Origin: Prorocentrum cordatum
Taxonomy: Eukaryota; Sar; Dinophyceae; Prorocentrales; Prorocentraceae
Direction of reading: 5' to 3'
NCBI GenBank assembly: GCA_963575745.1
Contig: CAUYUJ010019112.1
Span: forward strand, 27,501 to 80,159
DNA: 52,659 nucleotides
A program made the position numbers and the translations under genes. This document shows positions 1 to 11,497 of this stretch, piece after piece. Positions within the stretch are counted from its first letter, which is position 1; each line of letters starts with the position of its first letter. Below the pieces are notes generated by a model. The model worked only from the letters and a program-made list of their open reading frames with translations. It searched no databases and had not been told where the DNA came from.

Positions 1-84
1 CATGAAAACAAACAACACATGGTCTTATAACCTGGGTGTCCAAACAAAAATGCGTTTGCACTCTCACGAACTCTTGAGACAAAT

Positions 85-720
85 GTCGTCTTCACTTGTC
101 CCATAGCATTCGGCCAGACAGGCTTCTCGCACCACATGTCGAACTCACCCGGACGCCCTTACGCGCGTGCTGGGGAGCACGATTTGTGTCAAATAATGCA
201 CCACGCGGACCACTCGCGCGTCGGCCGCGCGCGCATGTCGAACTCCTTTTCCGAACCTCCATCATCGGCGCGAAGACATCAGCATCGCTATCGGCGGGCG
301 TGATCAACATCGGCGCCGTCATTGGCCTTGCCGTCGTCACCGCCACCATCGCCACCATTATCGCTATTGTCATCATCGTGTCTACCGTTGTCGGCGTCGC
401 CGTGATACAGCGCGCGCCCAAGTCACCAACTCGCACTGAAGTGCCTGCTGGAAATGCCCAGCGGTCAGCGCCACCGCGGCCGCGTCGGTCGTGGAACACT
501 ATCTGGTCGCTGCGCGCGCGAGCATGCGCGGGCTAACGCGGTCGCATAGATGCACCTGCCAACGCCAAGCGCTCATCGCAATTGCCGTCGCGTGGGTTTT
601 GCAAACCAAATTGCTGGCGGGTGGGTGGGATGTCTGCGCGAGCAGTGGAACTGACAATTTCAAGCTCAGCAGGGTGAGTTGCACCACGCATGTTTCTCTT
701 TTTGCAACAGAGTGTTAGGA
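85..720. repeat. Diverged long repeat, unit A
   Basis: This segment is homologous to 1,400-2,010. Shared stretches include a block around 300-340 (GCCGTCATTGGCCTTGCCG) and the GTTTTGCAAACCA block near 597. Both copies can be read on the plus strand as a Val/Ile/Ala-rich hydrophobic stretch followed by a PKS-T-R-x-EVPAG peptide. I do not recognise a protein, and the open frame may only reflect the repeat's composition. Confidence 0.6.
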
Positions 721-849
721 TCTACCCTCCCCAGATTGCACCGCCTTGCTCCTTATCGGTTTCCGTCGTTCAATTTACAGATGCTTTTGTCCAGTCGTCC
801 ATCGTAGACTTGCACTCGTAGTATCCCAGCAAAACGGGTAACAGCCCCC

Positions 850-1399
850 CTAGCATCCTGTGCAAACAGATAGTAGGCACAAAGAAAGTACATCAGTTTC
901 CAAGATTCCCTTGCAACACATGGGGCGAAGTATACACGCGCGCGTCCCCGCGCGCGCATGCAGAAATCGCAACAAGAACCCGGTGCCGTACGGATGTCAA
1001 AATCGAGCGCCCCGAAAACGTATAAAACGCATCGTTCGCAACGTTGCTGATGTTTTTAAAAAGCGTGCGCTCGCGCTCTTGTAGATCCTTGTGGAAACGA
1101 CAGGTTGTTCAACATGTTCCCAACCTGCTACCAAGCGGGCCCCTCGCGCGCGCATGTCGAATTCGTTCGGACGTGTCGCGCGCTTGCAGTCGCAATGGCA
1201 CGGTTGCAAACCGTGGGGCGAAGTCCATGCGCGTGCGTCGTCGCGCGCGTGCGTGCTGACATTTTTCTCCGAAACGAAAGCCGTAGTTTTCGCAATACGC
1301 CAGGACCAAACGACCCGATACCATATAACAAACACGCATGGTTTTGCAACGCCAGTTTTCAAACAAAGCTTGCGCGCTCTTGCACATATATAAGGGAAA
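850..1399. repeat. Imperfect ~300-bp repeat units between A and B
   Basis: The TGGGGCGAAGT motif followed by alternating CG-rich sequence occurs near 919 and again near 1,216. A TTGTTCAACATGTTCC-like block near 1,100 returns diverged near 1,400. These look like old tandem units related to the ends of units A and B. No gene is recognisable. Confidence 0.4.
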
Positions 1400-2010
1400 C
1401 GTATGTTCAAATTCTGCCAAACGGCCTCTCGCGCTGCATGTCGGATGCATCCGAACGTTTTTGCGCGGGTGTTGGGGTGGGTGTGTGGGTGGCGGCGGTT
1501 GGGGGGGGGGGGGGGGGGCACGACCTTTTGTCTAATAATACCACGTGGGCCACTCGCACGCGTCGGCCGCGCGCGCATGCAGATTTTTTATATACAACAT
1601 CCCCATCGCCGACGCGACGACATCAGCAATCGGCGGGCGTGGCCGACATCGGCGCCGTCATTGGCCTTGCCGTCGTCATCGCTGCCGTCATCACCATCGT
1701 CGCTAATTTCATCGTCGCGCTTACCGTCGTTGAGGTCGCCATGATACCGCGCCCGCCCAAGTCATGGACTCGCCGTGAAGTGCCCGCTGGGCCCGGCGGT
1801 CAGCGCCACCGCGGCCGCGTCGGTGGCGCCAAACTAGTTGGCCGCAAGGATGCGCCAGCCAACGCCAAGCATTCATTCCAATCGCCGCCGCATTGGTTTT
1901 GCAAACCACGTTGCGGGTGGGTGGGTGGGATGATTGCGCGAGCACTGGGGCTGACAATTGCGAGTTCCACGGGTGAGTTGCACCGCGTAGGTTGCACCAC
2001 CTAGGTTGCA
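1400..2010. repeat. Diverged long repeat, unit B
   Basis: This is the second copy of the 85-720 segment, interrupted by a run of about 18 G at 1,501-1,518. The same hydrophobic plus-strand peptide and the same GTTTTGCAAACCA and GTGAGTTGCACC blocks occur in the same order. Divergence is substantial, so the duplication is not recent. Confidence 0.6.
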
Positions 2011-2113
2011 CCGCGTAGATAACACCACGTAGGTTGCACCACATATTATGGTAGAACATTTGGATCCCACGCTGGCTAACATCCTTCGTGAACGTCACTG
2101 TGCTTCTTTGCAT

Positions 2114-2162
2114 ATTGCGAAGGCCTTGCGGCCAGTGCCGTCGACCTTGAATGTCGACGGCA
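2114..2162. repeat. Dispersed ~50-bp repeat next to (GAC)n, copy 1
   Basis: ATTGCGAAGGCCTT followed by CGGCCAGTGCCG and CGACCTTGAATG is nearly identical to 46,892-46,941. In both places it runs straight into a GAC microsatellite. Confidence 0.75.
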
Positions 2163-2203
<41 letters not shown>

Positions 2204-2204
2204 C

Positions 2205-2242
<38 letters not shown>
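2163..2242. repeat. (GAC)n microsatellite
   Basis: Nearly pure GAC triplets, with one CAC interruption. Confidence 0.95.
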
Positions 2243-3345
2243 CGCTCTCGGGTGCCTCTTGGGGGTAGTTTGGGGGCCTGCTGGGAGGCTGTAGGGGGCC
2301 GCTTGGGAGCCTCGTCTCTTGGGGGCCTTGTGGCCTCTCGGGGGGTTTCTTCAGGGCATGTGGGGGCCTCCTGGGAGCTTCTCAGGCCGAGGGCTCGACA
2401 TGACCGTTCGGGCCCTCGTCGGGGTTCCCTCTTGGAGCCGTCTTGAACGTCACTGTGCTTATTTGCGTATCTTCGCGCGTGACGTTAATGCGTCATGAGC
2501 TGCAGACGTTCACCATCCACCAAACCTCCCCAACCCAACCCGAAGGCCCCAATTTGCCCTCTATTTCCAGTGTGGGGGGGGCGGGGAACATGGAGAAAAC
2601 ACATGGAACCCGCACCCCCCCCAACCCGAAATTCGGGTCTTCGGGTTGGCTTGGGGCCGTCTGGTAGGTAGTCAGTCGTTGCCGTCTGCCGCTTCTCCTG
2701 AGTGTGGTGCCAGGCCCCACGCAGGCAGTTCGCGCATTGAAGACGCCCTGGTCGAGGCACCATCGTCCTCCGTCCACCTCTCGGGGAGCGCCGAGGTATC
2801 CGACCGTTGTGCGGGGAACGTTGCGCGGGCGTCAAGACGCTCCAATCAGACTTCGAAGTCGGCCAAGATGGCGCCCCGAAGGCACTTCCAAAGTACCTTC
2901 GGCGCGCGCGAGCGTGCACTGCACATTCTGTTCGGCACCGCCTTTGCGCGGTGTCAGTGTTAAACCGATGATTTGTTTGGCGGCGATCGCGTTGCCAGAG
3001 TGTTCCGTTGCAGGGGTCGTTCGGCCATTCGCACCGGGGAGCCCAGCACGCTTCGGCGCGCAAACACCGATAATTTTGTCGGCCCGGGGTGGTTGTTAAT
3101 CGGCCCCGCATTCGCCGGCGACTCCAGATGGCGCGTCCGAGACGACCCCCCAGAGAGTTCCATGGAGAGCAACGTGTACTAGGTTTGTTGGTGATCGTTC
3201 GACGGCTTCCCCGTCTTCCGACAGCATTCGGCGGCCTCCGACGGCCCAGAGTTTCAGAGATAGTCCCGATATTGCCCCCAGAGGCCCACGAGAGAGCCGC
3301 AAGATGGCCCCAACATCACCGAAGAGAGCATCGAATACGGCCAAT
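2243..3345. other. GC-rich spacer, no gene seen
   Basis: 2,250-2,430 is rich in GGGGGCCT-type words also seen near 10.4 and 41.5 kb. A short GAACGTCACTGTGCTT block at 2,444 repeats one at 2,089. No recognisable coding region or RNA gene was found. Confidence 0.5.
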
Positions 3346-3347
3346 AC

Positions 3348-3381
<34 letters not shown>

Positions 3382-3815
3382 CTGATGATGGTGATGATGG
3401 TGATGATGGTGATGATGCTGATGATGATGACGATGATGATGACGATGATGATGATGATGATGATCATGATGATGATGATGATGATGATGATGGTGATGGT
3501 GATGGTGGTGACAGTGACGATGCTGATGCGGCCGATGATAATGATGATGATGATGATGATGGTGGTGGTGACGATGATAATAATGCTGATGGTGATGATG
3601 ATTATGATACTGGTTAAGATGCTGATGATGGTGATGATGGTGATGATGGTGATGGTGATTGTGATGATGATGACGATGCTGATGACGATGATAATGATTA
3701 TGATTATCCTGATGATGATGGTGGTGGTGATGATGGGTATGCTGCTGCTGCTGATGATGATGCTGATGCTGATGGGGATGCTGGTGATGCTGATGTTGAT
3801 GCTGATGCTGCTGAT

Positions 3816-3846
<31 letters not shown>

Positions 3847-3892
3847 CTGATGGTGGTGATGATGATGATGATGCTGATGCTGATGCTGATGC

Positions 3893-3952
<60 letters not shown>

Positions 3953-4002
3953 GATGGTGATGGTGATGGTGATGGTGATAGAGATGGTGGTGATGATGAT
4001 GC

Positions 4003-4037
<35 letters not shown>
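3346..4037. repeat. (ATG/GAT)n microsatellite, ~690 bp
   Basis: Imperfect GAT triplets with GCT and GGT variants. The long open frames (poly-Met, poly-Ile or poly-His) are artefacts of a stop-free triplet repeat. Confidence 0.95.
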
Positions 4038-4039
<2 letters not shown>

Positions 4040-4380
4040 GAATGATACTAGTAATAAGAAGATGCCCTGCTCTCCCCATCCCTTCCTGGCTGTGGCTCAA
4101 ATCCACAAGTTGCTCCTCTTGCGGCCCGCCTTCGACGCCCCAGGCACGCGGCCGCCCAGCAGACTTGGAGAGCGCGCGCGAAGCGCGCACGCGCGATGCT
4201 TCTACTGCACGCATGTATGCACAGGGAGCTCAAAACAAAAGACTAGCATGGCATGCCCGTCCTCGGCCTCGCGGACCTATTGCAAAATGATATGTTTGAA
4301 ATCCTTGTTGTGTTCCATGCCCTGCGGTCATCGCCCGAGTGATGCCCGAAGCCTCGTTTGAACCATGGTCGCGCAGACGG
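4038..4380. other. Unique spacer, no gene seen
   Basis: This stretch has mixed composition. I saw no homology and no RNA structure. Confidence 0.5.
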
Positions 4381-4855
4381 CGGTGTGCTGGGAGGTCGTG
4401 CTGGTGGTTGCTCTGGGGGCTTGTGCGCGGGGCTTGTGCTGGGGGTTGTGCTGGGAGGTTGTGCTGGGGGTTGCGGGGGGGTCGTGCTGCGGGGTCGTGC
4501 CGGGGGTTGTGCTAGGGGGTTGTGCTTGGGGGTTGTGCTGGAAGGTTGTGCTGGGGTGTCGTGCTGGGGGGTTGTGCAGGGGGGGTTGTGGTGGGGGGTT
4601 GTGTTGGGGGTTGTGCTGGGGGGTTGCGCCCTGGCGGTTGTGCTAGGGGGTTGTGCTGGAGGGTAGTGCAGGGGGGGGTTGTTCGGGGGGTCGTGTTGGT
4701 GGTTGTGTCGGGGGTTGTGCTGGGGGATTGTGCTTGGGGTCTGTGCGGGGGGGCTGTGCGGTGGGGCGGCGCTGGGGGGTTGTGTTGGGGGGGGGGTGTT
4801 GGGGGTTGTGCTGGGGGTTGTGGTGGGGAGTTGTGCTTGGGGGTTGTGCTGCCAC
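4381..4855 (+). repeat. 13-bp G-rich minisatellite, G-rich on plus strand
   Basis: Imperfect tandem copies of GGGGGTTGTGCTG. G-runs recur roughly every 13 bases, so the plus strand has G-quadruplex potential. The same unit continues after 4,988 in the opposite orientation. Confidence 0.95.
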
Positions 4856-4988
4856 TACGTTTCCCAGGAGCCTTTTCTGGCTTTTCCTGGGCTGTTGCGA
4901 AGCTCCATTTCTCGAACTCGCAATCTTCCCAGACGCTATTTCCTGCGTCCTTGCAAGCGGCTGCCACAAGCGTTTCATGCGCATAGGA
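4856..4988. other. Unique core between inverted minisatellite arms
   Basis: About 130 bp of non-repetitive sequence separates G-rich from C-rich arrays. It has no recognisable gene and marks the point where repeat orientation flips. Confidence 0.7.
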
Positions 4989-7900
4989 GTACCCCCCAGC
5001 ACAACTCTCCAGCAAGACCCCCTAGCACACCCCCCAGCACAACCGCCCAGAACACACCCCCAGCACGACCCCCAGCACACTCCCCTGACATAACCTCCCC
5101 TGCACTCCCCCCGATCACGACCCCCAGCACAACCCGCCAGCACAACCCCCAGCACAAACCCCCAGCACAACCCCCTTTGTACAATCTCACCGCACAGCCA
5201 CCCAGCAGAGCCCCCCAGCACAACCCCAAAGCACAGCCACCTATCATAACCCCCCAGCACAAAGCTCCCAGCACAACCCCCAGCACAAGCCCAGGGCATA
5301 GCCCCTCCTGCACAAACCTCCAGCACAACCCCCCAGCACAACCCCCAAGCATAACCCTCCAGCACAACCCCCTGCACAACCCCACCGCACAACCACCCAG
5401 CACAACAACCCAGCACAACCCCCAGCACAACCCCCCAGCACAACCCCCAGCACCAACCCCCAGCACAACCCCCCTTGTACAATCCCACCGCACAACCTCC
5501 CAGCACAACCCACAGCACAACCCCCCAGCACAACCCCAAAGCACAACCACCCATCATAACCCCCCAGGACAGAGCTCCCAGCACAACCCCCAGCACAAGC
5601 CCAGGGCATAGCCCCTCCTGCACAACCCCCCAGCACAACCTCCCAGCACAAACCCCAGCACAAAACACGCAGTAGAGGCTCCTCTGGGTAACCCCCAGCA
5701 CAACCGCATGACATAACCCCCCAGCACAAACCCCCAGCACAACCCCCCAGCACAACCCCCAGCACAACCCCCCAGCACAACCTCCCAGCACAAACTTTCA
5801 GCAGATCTCCCCAGCAGAGCCATCCCCAGCACCCCAGCATCCCCCTCCAGCACAACCCCCCAGCCCCAGCGCAGCCCCCAGCGCAACCCCCCAGCACGAA
5901 GCCTCCAGCACGACCCCCAGCACAGCCCCCCATCACCACCCCCCAACACAACCACCAGCACAACCCCCCAGCCCCCCAGCACGACCCCCCAGCACACCCC
6001 CCAGCACAACCCTCAGCACAACCACCCAGCACAAAACCCCAGCAGCCCCCCCAGCACAACCCCCCCCGCACAATCCACCAGCATAACAGCCAGCACAACA
6101 CCCAACACAATACGCCCAGCACGACCCTCCAGCACAACCCCCCAGCATGACCCCCAAGCACAACCCCCAGCACAACCCCAAGCACAACCCCCCAGCGCAA
6201 CCCCCCAGCACGAACCCCCCAGCACAACCCCCCCAGCACAACCCCCGGGCACGACCCCCAGCACAACCCCCTGGCGAAATCCCCCCTGCACACACACACA
6301 CACACAGCACGAGCCCCCAGCACAACCCCCCAGCTCAACCGGCCAGTACAACCCCCCAGCACAACCCCAGCACAATCCCAGCACAACTCCCTCTGCACAA
6401 CCCCCCAGCACGACCCCCACCCAAACCCCCAGCGCAACCCCCCCAGCAAAATCCCACAGCACCCCCCCAGCACAACCCACCAGCACAACCCCCCAGCACG
6501 ACCCCACGAATAACCCCCAGCACAACCCCCAAGCACAAACACCCAAGCACAACCCCCAGCACAACCGCCCCGCCGCAACCCCCCAACACAAGCCCGCCAG
6601 CGCACACAACCCCCAGCAAACACACACACAGCACAACCCCGGCACAACCCCCAGCACAGCCCCAGCACAACCCCCAGCACAAACCGCAGCAGAAGCTCCT
6701 CTGGGTAACCCCCCCAGCACAACTGCCTGGCACAACCCCCACAGCGCAACCCCCCAGCACAACCCCCAGCACGACCCCAGCACAACTTCCCAGCACAAAC
6801 CCCCAGCAAAGCTCCCCAGCAGAACCCCCAGCACAACCCCCCCAGCATCCCCACCAGCATAACCCGCCAGCACAACCTCCCAGCACAGTTCCCAGCGCAA
6901 CCCCCCAGCACGAACTCCCAGCAGACCCCCCCAGCACAACGCCCCAGCAGAACCCCCCAGCACGACCCCCCAGCAAGGCCCCCGGAGCAACCCCCAGCAC
7001 AACCCCAGCGCGCAAACCCCCAGCACAGTCCCCCAGCACAACCCCCCAGCACAACCTTCCAGCACAACCCACCAGCACAACCACCCAGCTCAACCTCCAG
7101 CACAACCCCTTAGCGCGACTCCCCAAGCCCAACCTTCCAGCACAACCTTCCGGCACAACCTCCAGCACAACCCCCCGGCATAACTCCCCAGCAGAATCTC
7201 CCAGCGCAACCCACCAGCAGCACAACCTCCCAGCACAACTTTTGCACAACCCCCCGCCATAACCACTCCAGCACAACCCCCAAGCACGACCCCCAACACA
7301 ATCTCCTAGAAGCACAACCCCCCAGCAGCACAACCCCCCAGCACAAACCCCCAGCACAACCCCCAAACAACCCCCCCCCCCGCACAATCCCCCAGCACAA
7401 CCCCCAGCACAACCCCCCAGCACAACCCCCCAGCACAACCCCCCAGCACCACCCCTCAGCAAAACCGGACAGCACAACCCCGCCAACACCCCCCCCCCAG
7501 CACAACCCCCGGGCATAACCATCCAGTACAACCCCCTGCACAAAACCCGCACAACATCCAGCAAACCACCCAGCACAACCCCCAGCACAACCCTCCAGCA
7601 CAACCCTCCAGCACATCCCCAGCACAACCCCAGCCACATCCCCCAGCACAACCCCCCAGCACGACTCCCCGAGCAAACCCCCCAGCACATACCAGCACAA
7701 CCCCCCAGCACAAACCCCCCAGCACAACCTCCGCACAACCCCCCAGCGCAAACGGCCAGGCACAACCCCGCCAGCAAAACCCCCCAGCAACAACCCCCAG
7801 CACAACCGCCCAGGCGCGCCCCCCCAGCACAAACCCCCCTGCACAACCCCACCGCACCCACCAGCACAACACCCCCAGCACACTCCAGCACAACCCTCCA

Positions 7901-8145
7901 GCACAACAACCCCCCAGCACCTCCCCCAGCACAACCCCCCAGCGCGACTCCCCGAGCACAACCCCCCAGCGCGACTCCCCCAGCACAACCCCCCAGCGCG
8001 ACTCCCCGAGCACAACCCCCCAGCGCGACTCCCCCAGCACAACCCCCGAGCACAACCCCCCAGCACAACCCCGCAGCGCAAGCCCCCAGCACAACCCCCC
8101 ACGACCAGCAGCGCAACCCCCAGCACGACCGCCCAGCACGACGGC
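4989..8145 (-). repeat. 13-bp minisatellite, G-rich on minus strand, ~3.15 kb
   Basis: Imperfect tandem CCCCCAGCACAAC, the reverse complement of the 4,381-4,855 unit. Very long minus-strand frames rich in Gly, Cys, Val, Leu and Trp run through it. They arise because the unit lacks stops in several frames and should not be annotated as proteins. A (CA)n patch lies near 6,290. Confidence 0.95.
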
Positions 8146-8634
8146 AATGATTCGTGGCGTGTTGGTTTACTAGACGAAGCCTCGTTTTGGTACACACCGC
8201 GTCGTGGCTCTGATTCTTATGTTTGAAATTCCTTGTTTTGTTCTCTGCCCCGCCTCGGGGCCTCCTCCTCCTCCTCCTCCTCTTCCTCCTCCTGCTGCTG
8301 CTGTTGCTGCTCCTCCCTTTCCTCCTCCGCACCGCCTGCCGGCCCGCGCTCGCGGCTCGATCGAAAGGGGGCTGCCGCTGCGTTGTGACGCGGCTCCCCC
8401 CCCCCGCCGATGGGGCGGGGCTCTGCGGTGACCATGTGCCGAGCGGAGCTCGTCCAGGAGCTGGCGGCCGGGCGGGGGTGGCTGGGGGCATTTCGGGGCT
8501 CGAGGGACGGGGGTCGATGCAAGCGGGGGTCAGCCAGAGCGCCGGATCCTGCAGGATCCTGCAGGGCCAGGGTCGCACTGACCCGGGCTTGGGTGCAGGA
8601 TCCTGCAGGAACTTGCAAGATCTTGCAGGATTCG
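8146..8634. other. Spacer with CCT tract and GGATCCTGCAGG words
   Basis: 8,262-8,325 is CCT/GCT-rich. From 8,543 to 8,632 the palindromic word GGATCCTGCAGG and relatives (AGATCTTGCAGG) recur. No gene is visible. Confidence 0.55.
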
Positions 8635-8791
8635 GGAAGGAAAAAAACACAGACACAATTAACCGTCGACTCCCAGGAAAATATAGGAAAATATGGGAAG
8701 TGGGGGGGAAGACAGAAACCCAGAAATTATGGGAAAATATGGGGAATCTTTTTATTTGTGTGTATTTATTTGTGTGTCCTGGGGCCCCTTC
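8635..8791. mobile_element. ~160-bp short repeat element, copy 1
   Basis: Begins GGAAGG and ends CCCCTTCA, giving a short imperfect terminal inverted repeat. It contains CACAGACACAATTAA, several AAATATGGGAA words and TATTTGTGTGTATTTATTTG before GTGTCCTGGGGCCCC. It aligns end to end with 13,740-13,898 and 14,295-14,453. This copy lies upstream of the transporter gene, and the other two are in its first intron. It encodes nothing and resembles a non-autonomous or introner-like element. Confidence 0.75.
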
Positions 8792-8894
8792 AAGGATCCT
8801 GCAAGGCCTGACTGACCCAGGTCCAGATTGACCCAGGTCAGAGGATCCCCGAGTGTTCTAAGGAGGGAGTCGGCCCCCCACGGGGTGGTGACCA

Positions 8895-9001
8895 CTCCTC
8901 CTCCTCCTCCTCCTCCTCCTCCTCCTCCCTCCTCTCTCCTCCCTCCTCCTCCTCCTCCTCCTCCTCCTCCTCCTCCTCCTCCTCCTCCTCCTCCTCCTCC
9001 G
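8895..9001. repeat. (CCT)n tract
   Basis: Pure to nearly pure TCC triplets on the plus strand. Confidence 0.9.
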
Positions 9002-9719
9002 GAGTCGGGGTCACCGCACGGTTTTGGGACTCGGGTCGTTCTCCGAGGACGCCTCGGGCGACTGGGGCCTCCAGGGTCCCAAGACCGTGCAGTGACAGAC
9101 CGTGCGGTGAGGTCTCCTGGGGGTCCGAGGTCGAGAGGGAGGGTGAGCCATTGGGGGGGTGGTCGAGTGGTCGAGGGATCGGAGCAGGAGGAGAAGTCCA
9201 CGCCGCTGCCCCTGCCTCGTTTTCGCCTTCCTGGGCCTCCTGGGAGGCCCTCGTCACCTCGCTGGATTCGCCTCGAACTCCTGGTCAGAGCGCAACCTTG
9301 GGACAGGTCCCAGGGCCCAGCGGTGTTGGTACCTCTGGGTTTCCCCGAGGGAGGGAGGGAGGGAGGGAGGAAGGGAGGGAGGGAGGGGCGACGCTCGTCC
9401 CTCCCCTCTCCTTGCTCCTCCATCCTCTTGCATGTTCTCCGCCTTCCCGTCTGGTCCCTCCTCTTCCCTTGCGCACAGGGGCGCCGTGTGCAATCTGAGT
9501 CCGGCGCTCCGGCGCCACCGTCTGGCCACGCTACGGGCGCAGCCTCAGAGCCTCAAGAGGCCCTCTTCGTGGATTTGGCGTGGATATCGACGCGGATCCG
9601 GCACGGCGTCGACACGGATCCGGCGAGGCCGACATGGACTCGACGCAGACAGGGCCGCGTCAGGACAGCCAAGCTCCCCCGAGGATGCAACATTCATCCT
9701 CCTCTTCCCTCCTCCGATT

Positions 9720-9825
9720 CCCTGGAGGAGGAGGAGGAGGAGGAGGAGGAGGAGGAGGAGGAGGAGGAGGAAGGAGGAGGAGGAGGAGGAGGAGGAGGAG
9801 GAGAAGGGGGAGGAGGATGAGAAGA
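9720..9825. repeat. (GGA)n tract
   Basis: Nearly pure GGA triplets. A GGGA tetranucleotide patch lies upstream at 9,351-9,388. Confidence 0.9.
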
Positions 9826-11190
9826 AGGGAGAACTCTTGAGGCCTCTCGGGAGCTTCCTTGGTGGCATCTCTGGGGCCTCTTTACCCGTCGTAGGGCGTT
9901 CCCGGCCCGTCTGACGCCGTCGGAAGCCGTCTTGGGGGCCTTTTTGGTCCGACTTGTGGCCCTTTCAAAACAGCTTCGGAGGCCACCAAAAGCGACCAGA
10001 ACGGCCTGACAGGACCCAAGACGGCTCAAGAGGTCCCGAAGACGTCCTAAGAAGCCTTCAACATGATTCCATTCCCAAGGTAACACGTGTTTCGCATGTT
10101 CGCTCGCCGGGTCTGAACAGCGTCCAAAACGGCCCAAGAGGCCACAAAGATCACCCCAAGACGTCCCACGAGGCCCCTAAGAGGGCTCCAGCACGGCCCA
10201 AGTCAGAGCGTGAATTACCTACCCCGCTTTCGCTGCCAGGCAAAACCAAGTCATACCACGCGCCTCTTCGTCAAGCGGCCTGACCAGTACAGGCCGTAGT
10301 TTGGCATCGCTTGGTATCTCTTGGAATCGAGGGTGGTCAGAAGCGAGGTAGGTTCGTTTGCCCCCTACCAAGAGAGCCCCAAGACGGTCCAAGAGGACCC
10401 CAGGATGGCCCCCAGAGTGATCCGAGAGGGGGAACTCCGACTGACATTTCGAGCACTCCGCTTCCAGTGGGCCCCCAGGGCCGCCAGCAGGCCCCCAAGA
10501 GGCCCCCAAGGGGCCCCAAGAGGCGCTCCCCCAAAAGGCCCCTAACGCCCCCCAAGATGCCCCCAAGAAGCTTCAACATTTGCTCCACGAAGCGCCCGAG
10601 AAGCAAGCCAACAGACTCCAGGTCACAGGTGTCCAAGAGTCCCCTGGCCCCAAACTCGGGCACGTTAGCGCTATAGGCCGAAAGCCACAAATAATATCAA
10701 GCAAGTGGCTTGCCGACGGACCCATCTCTATGAAGTCATGTGTAGCGCCGGCCGTGGGGCTCTCTCCATGCACTGCGCGACGCGAGGCAGTGCGGAAAGC
10801 GGGCTGCTGCGGAGCACGCGAGCACGGGTGGGCTGAACTCTTTGCGGGGCACGATCCGCGCGCGTGAAGGGTGTGCGGAACAATTCGGATGCCCCCGCGC
10901 AAACGCGCACACCGAAACCGCAGGTGTGCTCCCTCTGGGCACGACCCGTGCGAGGCATATTCCGAAATGAGCTGCCCAGTGGTGTCATAGATGAGGCTCC
11001 TTCTGGGGCAGGATTGTCTTGACGTGTGTGCCGACATGGGCGTGGGTGCGTTGTACGAACCTTGTCTCTGGGCCTTTACGTGGTGTTCCCTGTGTGCACG
11101 AATCGCGTGATGGGGTGTGCCGCGATTGGCGGGGAGAGCAGTGCGAACCCTGCCTCTGGGGCCAGAAGTGGAGATCCCTCAGTCACGACT
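9826..11190. other. GC-rich upstream region, no gene seen
   Basis: Contains repeated CCCAAGAGGCCCC-type words around 10,480-10,570. I found no recognisable coding exon, no RNA gene and no clear promoter. Confidence 0.45.
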
Positions 11191-11194
11191 GACG

Positions 11195-11249
<55 letters not shown>

Positions 11250-11270
11250 TGGCGGCGGACAATGGCGGCG

Positions 11271-11342
<72 letters not shown>

Positions 11343-11345
11343 AAC
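11191..11345. repeat. (GAC/GGC)n microsatellite just upstream of exon 1
   Basis: GAC triplets interrupted by GCGGCGGACAATGG and GGCGAC variants. Confidence 0.9.
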
Positions 11346-11410
11346 GATGGCGGCGGACGGCGAGGTTGGCGACGGCGGCGGCGGCGGCAGCGACACGCGA
11401 GGAGTTCGGC

Positions 11411-11497
11411 ATGCGTGGCGGCCTCGCTCTCGCGGCAGTGTGCCTCATGACCTTGCAGCCGGTGCTCGTGAAGCTGTCGCAGGAGCGGGGCCCCTGG
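11411..11497 (+). CDS. Transporter exon 1
   Basis: The ATG at 11,411 opens a hydrophobic helix (MRGGLALAAVCLMTLQPVLV) ending in KLSQERGPW, matching the first membrane segment of plant CMP-sialic-acid-transporter-like proteins. The exon ends in phase 0 before GTGAAC at 11,498. The start was chosen because it is the first Met before the conserved helix. The 5' UTR and any trans-splice acceptor could not be placed. Purine-rich GGA sequence follows immediately. Confidence 0.75.

Noticed and set aside
3304-3960. Poly-Met, poly-Ile and poly-His frames in the GAT microsatellite, and similar ones at 15.6-16.8, 25.5-26.6 and 27.1-28.7 kb
   Set aside because: Triplet repeats without stops; pure composition artefacts.
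4381-8145. CRISPR-like array
   Set aside because: A 13-bp unit without constant repeats and variable spacers, in a eukaryotic context; it is a minisatellite.
6335-8656. Minus-strand open frame of 773 codons rich in Gly, Cys, Val, Leu and Trp
   Set aside because: Most of it is translation of the 13-bp minisatellite, which has no stops in this frame. No domain or biased substitution supports a protein.
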